This document shows, one piece after another, positions 1 to 6,264 of a stretch of 35,771 nucleotides of DNA. The stretch is taken from contig NZ_JAEMUW010000039.1 of the NCBI RefSeq assembly GCF_016598485.1, positions 1 through 35,771 on the forward strand, given 5' to 3'. The stretch is from Micromonospora coerulea. GTDB lineage: Bacteria; Actinomycetota; Actinomycetes; Mycobacteriales; Micromonosporaceae. The notes below the pieces were generated by a model, which made no database searches, was not told where the DNA came from, and saw nothing but the letters and a program-made list of their open reading frames with translations. Every line of letters begins with the position of its first letter. Position 1 is the first letter of the stretch. The position numbers and the translations under genes are program-made.

Positions 1-9
1 TAGCCGGCA

Positions 10-102
10 TCACCCGTAACGGCCCTTCGCGCCCCCGACGTCGGCGTCCCTCGCGAACGTGGCTGCCGGCCGGGTGATCGGGCCACGGTAGAACCGGTTC
101 AC
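10..102 (-). CDS. Small hypothetical protein, 30 aa
   Basis: A 30-codon reading frame with a GTG start and a complete AGGAGG Shine-Dalgarno (positions 110-115 on the minus strand) seven bases upstream, a near-ideal bacterial start. The product is basic and rich in Arg, Gly and Ala, begins VNRFYRGPITRPA, and has no membrane segment or recognisable domain. It follows the PucR-type regulator in the same orientation after about 100 bp. The excellent ribosome binding site is the only argument for expression. I do not recognise the family. The frame stops just inside the window edge, so downstream context is not visible. Confidence 0.4.
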   Translation of the reverse strand: MNRFYRGPITRPAATFARDADVGGAKGRYG

Positions 103-203
103 GGCGGCGCCTCCTCGCCGCTCGTCCCCTGTGGACCCTCCGGTACCGCGGGTCGCGGGGGACAGGCCGGACGACCAGGTCCGCCGGGCCGACCGCCCCG
201 GGC

Positions 204-1433
204 TCACTTCGGCTCGGGGGCGGCCGGGGGCACGGCCAGGGCGAGGGTCAGGTCGAGTACGGTCGCCGGATCGTGCAGGCGGTCGCCGAACAGCTCGCGC
301 AGCTTGCCCATCCGGTAGCGCACCGTCTGCGGGTGCACGAAGAGGTCGGCTGCCACGTCGTCACGCCGGCCCTGGTGCAGCAGCCAGGAACGCAGCGTCT
401 CGGCGAGCCGGTGCGCGGTGGCCGGCGGCAGCGACGCCAGCGGACTCAGTGCCTGGGTGCGCAGGTCGGCGAGCCCCTCGGGGTCCATGCTGAGCAGCAG
501 CTCAGCCAGGTGTTGCTCGGTGTCCAGCGGTGCCTCGGCACCCGGGTCGCCCAGTCCGAGCGCCAGGGCCCGGGCGGCCCGCTGGTACGAGGCTGCCACC
601 CGGCTCCACGGACGCGCCGGCCCGAGCACCGCCCGGTGCCCCTTGAGCACCCGGGCCAGCTGGCGCCGGCCGGGACCGTGCGCGTCCGGCACCAGCAGCA
701 CGGCCATCTCCTCGCCGAGATCCACCCCGGGCAGGTCCTCGCCGCTCTCCAGCGTCTGCGGGCTGAGCAGCGCGAGCACCGCGCGCAGGTGGCGGCGCGG
801 CAGCAGCACGACGGTGAGCGTCTGCGGCGGCGGCCAGTCCGCCCGCTCGGCGCTGCGGCGCAGGGCGTCCTCCGGCTCGCCGGCGAGCAGTTGCTGGGTG
901 AGCCGCTCCAGGTAGCGGCGCTGGACCCGACCGGCGCTGGCCAGCTCGTCGGCGTGCCCGGCCACGCTGGCCGCGGAGAGCTCGTCGATGTAGGCGAACA
1001 TCAGCTCGGCGAACTCGGCGACCGTCTCGGCGGCCAGCCCGCTGCGCACGGTGGTCGTGGAGACCTCCCGCCAGGCCACCCGCGCCCCCACCCGGTACGC
1101 GGCCAGCAGCGCGTCCATGCTCCGGCCGGAGCGCGCCTCCCCGCTGCCGAGCGCGTACGCGGCCTCCAGGGCCGGGGTCAGCGGGGTGCTCGGGTCGGAG
1201 GACTGGGCCTTCTCGAGGAGCTGGAGGAAGGTGCCGAGGGCGATTCGTACCGCGTTCTCGATCTTCTCCCGCATCGCGCCGGTGAGGGCCCCGGAATAGC
1301 CGGGCACCTCGCCGGTGATCGCGCTGACCGTCCGCTCGGCGACCACGGGCAGCCCGTCGCGTAGCCGGGCGGCCACCCGTTCGTCGAGTTCGAGGCGGGC
1401 CGCGCGCCGGGTCGTCCCCGACTGGTCCGACAT
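204..1433 (-). CDS. PucR/CdaR-family transcriptional regulator
   Basis: 409-residue protein whose last ~60 residues form the PucR-type helix-turn-helix (core DDVAADLFVHPQTVRYRM, then GKLRELFG). The ~280 residues before it fit the alpha-helical and degenerate GGDEF-like sensor regions of CdaR/PucR regulators. Family members are usually local activators of metabolic genes that respond to a small ligand. Start chosen at the ATG giving MSDQSG because GGGGAG lies 6 nt upstream; an in-frame ATG six codons earlier lacks such a site. It is divergent from the reductase-desaturase pair, 83 bp away, so control of that operon is a reasonable inference. A 6-bp inverted repeat overlaps its ribosome binding site. 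The ligand cannot be read from sequence. Confidence 0.85.
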   Translation of the reverse strand: MSDQSGTTRRAARLELDERVAARLRDGLPVVAERTVSAITGEVPGYSGALTGAMREKIENAVRIALGTFLQLLEKAQSSDPSTPLTPALEAAYALGSGEARSGRSMDALLAAYRVGARVAWREVSTTTVRSGLAAETVAEFAELMFAYIDELSAASVAGHADELASAGRVQRRYLERLTQQLLAGEPEDALRRSAERADWPPPQTLTVVLLPRRHLRAVLALLSPQTLESGEDLPGVDLGEEMAVLLVPDAHGPGRRQLARVLKGHRAVLGPARPWSRVAASYQRAARALALGLGDPGAEAPLDTEQHLAELLLSMDPEGLADLRTQALSPLASLPPATAHRLAETLRSWLLHQGRRDDVAADLFVHPQTVRYRMGKLRELFGDRLHDPATVLDLTLALAVPPAAPEPK

Positions 1434-1434
1434 G

Positions 1435-1451
1435 TTGTTCTCCCCGAACAA
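1435..1451. promoter_or_regulatory. Inverted repeat over the PucR-gene RBS, possible operator
   Basis: TTGTTC-TCCCC-GAACAA is a perfect 6-bp inverted repeat with a 5-bp spacer, placed directly before the regulator start and covering its Shine-Dalgarno. It could be an autoregulatory operator or an RNA hairpin that hides the ribosome binding site. Function is inferred only from position and symmetry. Confidence 0.4.
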
Positions 1452-1472
1452 AATACTGCGACTGATTCACCT

Positions 1473-1502
1473 TTGCCGGTCAAGATGTTATGCGATTATG
1501 CA
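1473..1502 (+). promoter_or_regulatory. Candidate promoter for reductase-desaturase operon
   Basis: TTGCCG, 18 bp, TATGCA precede the reductase ATG (1517), in the only A+T-rich patch of the 83-bp divergent gap. The predicted transcript would have a leader of about 8 nt, consistent with the absence of a Shine-Dalgarno before ATG 1517. Match to consensus is modest. Confidence 0.3.
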
Positions 1503-1516
1503 GCCACCCTGGTTAT

Positions 1517-2608
1517 ATGACCACAACTGTCCCGCGCCGATCCCAGAAGGCCTCCTTCCGGGACAGGCTGCTGCGGCTGGCCGAGACGGTCACCACCCCG
1601 CTGCTGCCCGAGGACTACCTCGACCTGGTCGCGCCGCTGCGCGCCGGCGGCGCGCTGCGCGGCCGGATCGTCGAGGTGCGACCCGAGACGCCCGACGCGG
1701 CGACCCTGGTCATCCAGCCGGGCCGCGGCTGGCGGGGGCACACCCCCGGGCAGTACGTCCGGCTCGGTGTCGACGTCGACGGGGTGCGGCAGTGGCGGGC
1801 GTACTCGCTCACCTCCGTGGCGGGCGCCGCGGACGGTCGGATCGCGGTGACCGTCAAGGCGATCCCGGACGGGAAGGTCAGCAACCACCTCGTCCGCCGG
1901 ACCCGGCCCGGCACGATCGTCCAGCTCGACCAGGCCCAGGGCGACTTCGTGCTGCCCGAGGCCACCCCGGCGCGGGTGCTCTTCCTGACCGCCGGCAGCG
2001 GCATCACCCCGGTCATGGGCATGCTCCGCACCGGCCTGCACACCCGGGCCGACGTGGTGCTGGTGCACTCGGCGCCGGCCGCCGGCGACGTCATCTTCGG
2101 CCTCGAGTTGCGGGCGCTGGCCGGGCAGGGTGGACTGCGACTGGTGGAGCGGCACACCGACACCGACGGGCTGCTCGGCGTGCACGAGCTCGACGACCTG
2201 GTGCCCGACCACGCCGAGCGGGAGACCTGGGCCTGCGGCCCGGTCGGCATGCTGGACGCGGTCGAGGAGCACTGGACGTCGCGGGGCGTCGCCGAGCGGC
2301 TGCACACCGAGCGGTTCCGGCCCACCGTGATCTCCCCTGGCGAGGGTGGCACGCTGACCTTCACCCGCTCCGGAGCCACCGTCGAGGCCGACGGCGCCAC
2401 CCCGATCCTGGACGCCGGCGAGAACGCCGGGGTGCTCATGCCCTCGGGCTGCCGGATGGGCATCTGCTACGGCTGCGTCCTCCCGCTGCGCCAGGGCGCC
2501 GTCCGCGACCTGCGCACCGGCGACCTCACCACCGCCGTCCCCGGCGACGGCGTGCTCATCCAGACCTGCGTGTCGGCGGCGGCCGGTACCTGCGACATCG
2601 AACTCTGA
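1517..2608 (+). CDS. Ferredoxin reductase with C-terminal 2Fe-2S domain (desaturase electron donor)
   Basis: 363-residue modular oxidoreductase. The FAD-binding barrel carries RAYS (94-97), the NAD(P)-binding domain GSGITPV (from 160) and a later WACGPVGML. The C-terminal plant-type ferredoxin domain has the cluster cysteines C312, C317, C320 (GCRMGICYGC) and C351. It should pass electrons from NAD(P)H through FAD and the 2Fe-2S cluster to the di-iron desaturase encoded 12 bp downstream. The pair resembles mycobacterial Rv3230c-DesA3. Start chosen at the ATG giving MTTTVPR; earlier in-frame starts would add a non-conserved basic extension. No Shine-Dalgarno is visible, fitting a very short leader. 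Confidence 0.9.
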   Translation: MTTTVPRRSQKASFRDRLLRLAETVTTPLLPEDYLDLVAPLRAGGALRGRIVEVRPETPDAATLVIQPGRGWRGHTPGQYVRLGVDVDGVRQWRAYSLTSVAGAADGRIAVTVKAIPDGKVSNHLVRRTRPGTIVQLDQAQGDFVLPEATPARVLFLTAGSGITPVMGMLRTGLHTRADVVLVHSAPAAGDVIFGLELRALAGQGGLRLVERHTDTDGLLGVHELDDLVPDHAERETWACGPVGMLDAVEEHWTSRGVAERLHTERFRPTVISPGEGGTLTFTRSGATVEADGATPILDAGENAGVLMPSGCRMGICYGCVLPLRQGAVRDLRTGDLTTAVPGDGVLIQTCVSAAAGTCDIEL

Positions 2609-2620
2609 CAGGAGGCCGAC

Positions 2621-3760
2621 GTGACCGTGATCCAGAAGAAGGCCGTCAACCCGGTCGCCCACCTGAGCGCCGAGGACATCGAGATCATCGGCAAGGAGCT
2701 GGACGCCATCCGGGACCGGGTGATCGCCGACCGCGGTGAGCGGGACGCGACGTACATCCGCAAGGTGATCAAGACCCAGCGGACGCTGGAGATCAGCAGC
2801 CGCGCCGTGCTGCTCTTCTCGCTCTTCCCGCCGGCCTGGTTCGTCGGCACCGCCGGCCTCGCGGTGGCGAAGATCCTGGAGAACATGGAGATCGGCCACA
2901 ACATCCTGCACGGCCAGTACGACTTCATGCGCGACCCGAAGATCCACTCGACCACCTGGGAGTGGGACCACGTCTCCCCGGCCGATCAGTGGAAGCACTC
3001 GCACAACCAGCTGCACCACACGTACACCAACGTGGTCGGCAAGGACAACGACCTCGGGTACGGCATCATGCGCGTCGACGAGGACCAGAAGTGGCACCCG
3101 ATGCACCTCGGCCAGCCGCTGTGGAACCTCCTCAACGCCTGCTTCTTCGAGTACGGTATCGCCGCGTACGACCTGGAGCTGGGCCGCAACCTGCAGAAGG
3201 GCCGGCGCAAGGCCCCGGAGTTCCGGGCCCGGGCCCGCGCGGTCGGCCGCAAGATCCGCCGCCAGGTCCTCAAGGACTACATCGTCCACCCGCTGCTGTC
3301 CGGCCCGTCCTTCCTCAGCACCCTGGCCGCCACCTTCACCGCGAACCTGATCCGCAACCTGTGGAGCCACTCGGTGATCATGTGCGGGCACTTCCCGAAC
3401 GGCGTGGAGACCTTCGAGAAGACCTCGATCGAGGGCGAGACGCGGGGCGAGTGGTACCTGCGGCAGATGCTCGGCTCGGCCAACATCAGCGGCAGCAAGC
3501 TGATGCACATCATGACCGGCAACCTGTCCTTCCAGATCGAGCACCACCTCTTCCCCGACCTGCCGAGCAGTCGCTACCAGGAGATCGCACCGCAGGTCCG
3601 GGCGCTGTTCGACCGGTACGGGCTGAAGTACACCACCGGCCCGCTGCCCAAGCAGGTCGCCTCCGCCTGGTGGAAGGTCATCCGGCTCTCCCTGCCCAAC
3701 CGTCACACCGCGCAGCCCGGACCGGCGGCGCCGGCGCTGGTGGCGTCCCAACCCGCCTGA
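2621..3760 (+). CDS. Membrane acyl-CoA/fatty-acid desaturase
   Basis: 379-residue integral-membrane desaturase with the three histidine boxes that bind the di-iron centre: H93-x3-H97 (GHNILH), HNQLHH (H128, H132, H133) and QIEHH (H308, H309). Hydrophobic segments lie near residues 60-90 and 220-250. Expected reaction: O2-dependent insertion of a cis double bond in an acyl chain, adjusting membrane fluidity, with electrons from the upstream reductase. GTG start with AGGAGG 6 nt upstream; 12-bp gap to the reductase, so surely one operon. Nearest characterised relatives by motif are DesA3-type stearoyl desaturases. The regiospecificity (delta-9) is inferred from that resemblance only. Confidence 0.9.
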   Translation: MTVIQKKAVNPVAHLSAEDIEIIGKELDAIRDRVIADRGERDATYIRKVIKTQRTLEISSRAVLLFSLFPPAWFVGTAGLAVAKILENMEIGHNILHGQYDFMRDPKIHSTTWEWDHVSPADQWKHSHNQLHHTYTNVVGKDNDLGYGIMRVDEDQKWHPMHLGQPLWNLLNACFFEYGIAAYDLELGRNLQKGRRKAPEFRARARAVGRKIRRQVLKDYIVHPLLSGPSFLSTLAATFTANLIRNLWSHSVIMCGHFPNGVETFEKTSIEGETRGEWYLRQMLGSANISGSKLMHIMTGNLSFQIEHHLFPDLPSSRYQEIAPQVRALFDRYGLKYTTGPLPKQVASAWWKVIRLSLPNRHTAQPGPAAPALVASQPA

Positions 3761-3816
3761 GCCGGGCTCTCCGGCGTGGTTGCGCGCCTGGCGGTACCGG
3801 TCCTGCTGGTCTCCCA

Positions 3817-3837
3817 CCGCGGACTTGCTACCCGCGG
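3817..3837. terminator. Weak hairpin between convergent genes
   Basis: CCGCGG repeated around a 9-nt loop forms a 6-bp stem between the ends of the desaturase operon and the lipase gene. No U-tract follows, so it is at best a weak bidirectional terminator. Confidence 0.25.
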
Positions 3838-3847
3838 GCGGCCACCG

Positions 3848-4531
3848 TCAGGGGTTGACGTAGTCCCGCACCTGCCCGTATATGGTCGCGTCGGTGGTCA
3901 GGCTCAGGTGGCTGACGCAGGCGGTCTTCGTGTTGTTCGCGCCGCTCAGCACCGTGCTGTCCGCCGGGTTGATGACCCCGTCGCAGGAGGACCACCAGGT
4001 GCCGTACGTGAAGGCGCCGGGGGTCTCGTCGCCGGAGTTGAGGGTGTTGAGGAAGGTCGAGCCGACGCGCATCTCGACGCAGGCGGTGCTGAAGCAGGTG
4101 TTCGCCGAACTGGTGCCGTGGTTCGGGCCGCCGAGGGAGACCCAGCGGTCCACCTTGCCGCTGCTGGCCAGGTTCTTCAGGTAGTAGCGGGAGGAGAGCC
4201 CGCCCATCGAGTGGGTGATGATGTCGACCTTGGTGGCGCCGGTGGCGGCGAGCAGCTTGTCGACCTCCTGGCTGACCGTCTGTGCGGTGGTGGCGTTGGA
4301 CTGGCTGGTGTTGTAGGAGAACGCCCGCAGGTGACTGGAGGGCCAGCCGTTCGCCTGGAAGCGGCTGATCATCGTGTTCCAGGTGGAGGCGTTGCTGTTC
4401 CAGCCGTGCACGAAGAGGATCGGGTTGCTCGACGAGGTGTACGAGGCGGCCTGGGCGGGGGTGGGCAGGCCGACCAGGGTCGCCGCGGCGACCGTCAGGG
4501 CGAGCAGCCATTTCGTCATGATCGATTTCAC
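3848..4531 (-). CDS. Secreted lipase/esterase, class 2 lipase family
   Basis: 227-residue alpha/beta hydrolase. An N-terminal signal peptide (KSIMTKWLLALTVAAATL, then an APAQAA-like cleavage region) predicts export. The mature part starts with the oxyanion-hole motif NPILFVHGWN, the nucleophile is S108 in THSMGG, and a histidine in CVSHLS near the C-terminus is the likely catalytic base. Four cysteines could form two disulphides, usual in secreted actinomycete lipases. GTG start at 4531 chosen because GAAGGAA lies 7 nt upstream; an internal ATG 12 nt later is possible. Likely substrates are short- to medium-chain esters or triglycerides. It is convergent with the desaturase and monocistronic. 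Confidence 0.85.
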   Translation of the reverse strand: MKSIMTKWLLALTVAAATLVGLPTPAQAASYTSSSNPILFVHGWNSNASTWNTMISRFQANGWPSSHLRAFSYNTSQSNATTAQTVSQEVDKLLAATGATKVDIITHSMGGLSSRYYLKNLASSGKVDRWVSLGGPNHGTSSANTCFSTACVEMRVGSTFLNTLNSGDETPGAFTYGTWWSSCDGVINPADSTVLSGANNTKTACVSHLSLTTDATIYGQVRDYVNP

Positions 4532-4672
4532 GGGGCTGTTCCTTCCGGGGGGAAGTTGGTGCGGCGTCGCCACGCGGCGGGTCGTCCACTGGTGGTGAGC
4601 GCGCCTGATCGGCGCCCCGGTCGTGCTCGACGTGGGATCGGGGGTGGGCCCGCGTCGTCCGAGGTGGCGGGA

Positions 4673-4703
4673 ATGTTACCGGCGGGTTGCCTTCGCATGT
4701 CAA
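4673..4703 (-). promoter_or_regulatory. Housekeeping-type promoter for the lipase gene
   Basis: Minus strand: TTGACA (4698-4703), 19 bp, TAACAT (4673-4678). The -35 is a perfect consensus match. Transcription would start near 4665, leaving a leader of about 130 nt before the GTG. Confidence 0.45.
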
Positions 4704-4781
4704 TACGTCGATTTCATCCGCCAATCGCCAGGTCGGAGGCGTGACCGGCCGTCAATCCCGGCCTCGGCAGGGTGAAAAGCG

Positions 4782-4812
4782 TTGGGCGGCGGTGCTGCGG
4801 TCCGGGTACGGT
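4782..4812 (+). promoter_or_regulatory. Candidate promoter of the Ala-leader/AlaRS-like transcript
   Basis: TTGGGC (4782-4787), 19 bp, TACGGT (4807-4812). The -10 ends six bases before the leader ATG, so the leader peptide may be translated from a leaderless mRNA starting at 4819. Confidence 0.35.
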
Positions 4813-4844
4813 CGGAGCATGCAGATCAGGCGCAGCACCGCCGC
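4786..4844. repeat. 14-bp perfect inverted repeat flanking the Ala-leader start
   Basis: GCGGCGGTGCTGCG (4786-4799) and its exact reverse complement CGCAGCACCGCCGC (4831-4844) are 31 bp apart. The interval holds a -10-like TACGGT and the leader ATG. If transcribed, it forms a 14-bp hairpin with the leader start in its loop; if transcription starts at 4819 it can only act as DNA, for example as an operator. Confidence 0.55.
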
Positions 4845-4884
4845 GGCCGCGCGAGCTTCCCGCTCGCCGGTTGCCGCCGCCTGA
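4819..4884 (+). CDS. Ala-rich leader peptide, 21 aa, putative attenuator ORF
   Basis: Twenty-one codons, MQIRRSTAAAARASRSPVAAA, then TGA. Eight residues are alanine: four in a row (residues 8-11, codons GCC GCG GCC GCG), one at 13, three at the end (19-21). It lies 14 nt before a terminator hairpin and upstream of an alanyl-tRNA-synthetase paralogue, the layout of ribosome-mediated attenuation leaders such as that of pheST. Ala codons are common in DNA this G+C-rich, so the run alone proves little; the combination with terminator, antiterminator and downstream gene is what counts. Confidence 0.5.
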   Translation: MQIRRSTAAAARASRSPVAAA

Positions 4885-4905
4885 TCATCCGACCCTCGCC
4901 GGCGA
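4864..4905 (+). promoter_or_regulatory. Possible antiterminator pairing
   Basis: TCGCCGG (4864-4870), codons 16-17 and the next base of the leader, is complementary to CCGGCGA (4899-4905), the 5' arm of the downstream terminator. The two pairings exclude each other. A ribosome stalled on Ala codons 8-11 would leave 4864-4870 free; one that reaches the last Ala codons or the stop would cover it. Confidence 0.4.
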
Positions 4906-4929
4906 CCGGAAACGGTCCGCCGGCCTTTT
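4898..4929 (+). terminator. Intrinsic terminator in leader (attenuator)
   Basis: Stem of 11 bp: GCCGGCGACCG (4898-4908), GAAA tetraloop (4909-4912), CGGT-C-CGCCGGC (4913-4924) with one bulged C at 4917, followed by CCTTTT. Same strand as, and 62 nt upstream of, the AlaRS-like gene. A stable hairpin with a T run is rare in this DNA and fits a conditional terminator. Confidence 0.65.
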
Positions 4930-4956
4930 CGTGTCACCACCACCGCGCCAGCGGAC

Positions 4957-4983
4957 CCTTCCGGTCGCACCGACCCCGGAAGG
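4957..4983 (+). promoter_or_regulatory. Hairpin sequestering the AlaRS-like gene's Shine-Dalgarno
   Basis: CCTTCCGG (4957-4964) pairs perfectly with CCGGAAGG (4976-4983), extended by TCG/CGA around a CAC loop with two bulged bases. The 3' arm contains GGAAGG, the ribosome binding site for ATG 4992, so the site would be hidden in the folded leader. Confidence 0.45.
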
Positions 4984-4991
4984 CCCTCGCC

Positions 4992-6164
4992 ATGACACCC
5001 GAGCAGATCGTCCGCACCTTCGTCGACCACTTCCACCGGCGCGGCCACCGCTGTGCGCCGGAGACCTCGCTCATCCCCCCGCCGGGCGACCCGGTTCTCT
5101 TCACCACCTCCGGGATGCATCCGCTGACGCCCTACCTCGCGGGGCGTCCGCACCCGTCCGGCCGGCGCCTGGTGAACGTGCAGCGCTGCCTGCGCACCAC
5201 CGACCTGGACGAGGTCGGCGACCGCACCCACCTGACCGTCTTCGACATGCTGGGGTCCTGGTCGCTGGGCGACTACGGCATCGCGCAGAGCCTCCGCTGG
5301 GGGTACGAGCTGCTCGGCGATGGCTTCGGCATCGACCCGGGCCGGCTGCACGCGACGGTCTTCGGCGGCGACGAGCAGGTCGGCCCGGACCAGATCGCGC
5401 TGGAGACGTGGACCGCGCTGGGCGTACCGGTGGAGCTGACCCGGGGGGAGAACTGGTGGTCCAACGGCCCGACCGGGCCGTGCGGACCGGACTCGGAGAT
5501 CTTCGTCTGGACCGGGGACGGTGCGCCCACCGGTACGCCGGGCGGCGACGACCGGTGGATGGAGGTCTGGAACCACGTCCAGATGCGTTACCACCGGCAC
5601 GACGACGGCCGGTTGACACCGCTGCGGCAGTCCAGCATCGACACCGGCATGGGTCTGGAACGCCTCGAGATGGTGCTGCGGGGCGGCCGGTCGGTCTTCG
5701 AGTGCGCGGGCCTGACCCCGTGGGTCGACAGTGTCCGCGGCCTGTGGCGCCTGGACGGGGAGTCGCTGCGGGTGGTCTCCGACCACCTCCGGTCCGCGGT
5801 GGTGGTCCTCGGTGACGACGTACGACCGTCCACCACCGGACGGGGGTACGTGCTGCGCCGGCTGGTCCGTCGGGCGCTGACCACGCTGTGGCGGGACGAC
5901 CCGTCGCGGACCCTGTCCGAGCTGCCTGTCGAGCCGTACGTCGACACCGTCCGCCGGTTCCGGCAGCAGGCGGAGGTCGGGCGGCTGCGTGAGCTCCTCT
6001 CCGACGAGGAGCGCCGCTTCCGGAGCCTGCTCCTTCGGGGGCGCCCGGTGGTCGACCGGTGCCGGTCCCGGGGGCCGCTGACCGAGCAGGACTACCGCTG
6101 GCTGCACGACACCCACGGGCTGCCCCGGGACCTGGTCGACGGGCTCCTGGGCAAGGGCGGCTGA
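4992..6164 (+). CDS. Alanyl-tRNA-synthetase-like protein, catalytic domain only
   Basis: 390 residues, against roughly 870-900 for full AlaRS. It keeps class II AlaRS signatures in order: LIPPPGDPVLFTTSGMHPL, NVQRCLRTTDLDEVG, MLGSWSLGDY (86-95), GPCGPDSEI (from 162), IDTGMGLERL (D217) and DHLRSA...GRGYVLRRLVRRAL (G283 on). It ends 17 residues after DTHGLP (D373), the counterpart of the AlaRS DTYGFP motif, so the editing and C-Ala domains are absent. Alanyl-adenylate formation is likely; the acceptor could be tRNA or another molecule. Being a stand-alone paralogue, it may serve regulation, a carrier or peptide pathway, or drug resistance rather than bulk translation. GGAAGG lies 8 nt before the ATG. 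The long leader carries attenuator-like elements. Confidence 0.85.
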   Translation: MTPEQIVRTFVDHFHRRGHRCAPETSLIPPPGDPVLFTTSGMHPLTPYLAGRPHPSGRRLVNVQRCLRTTDLDEVGDRTHLTVFDMLGSWSLGDYGIAQSLRWGYELLGDGFGIDPGRLHATVFGGDEQVGPDQIALETWTALGVPVELTRGENWWSNGPTGPCGPDSEIFVWTGDGAPTGTPGGDDRWMEVWNHVQMRYHRHDDGRLTPLRQSSIDTGMGLERLEMVLRGGRSVFECAGLTPWVDSVRGLWRLDGESLRVVSDHLRSAVVVLGDDVRPSTTGRGYVLRRLVRRALTTLWRDDPSRTLSELPVEPYVDTVRRFRQQAEVGRLRELLSDEERRFRSLLLRGRPVVDRCRSRGPLTEQDYRWLHDTHGLPRDLVDGLLGKGG

Positions 6165-6264
6165 GCCCGACGGAACGGGCGAACGGCACGTCGGCGGTGG
6201 CAGCACGGGTCCGCCCGGTGTCAGACTTCCTGCGGAGACCGCCGAACAGCGAGGGACGTGGCGC

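Noticed and set aside
1496..3817. Very long open frame (773 codons) antisense to the reductase and desaturase
   Set aside because: Both sense genes have full catalytic motifs; the antisense frame is Arg/Val/Gly/His-biased with no domain, an artefact of high G+C.
4782..4990. T-box riboswitch in the AlaRS-like leader
   Set aside because: No T-box GGUGGNACCGCG sequence or recognisable specifier stem was found; the Ala-leader/terminator layout fits ribosome-mediated attenuation better.
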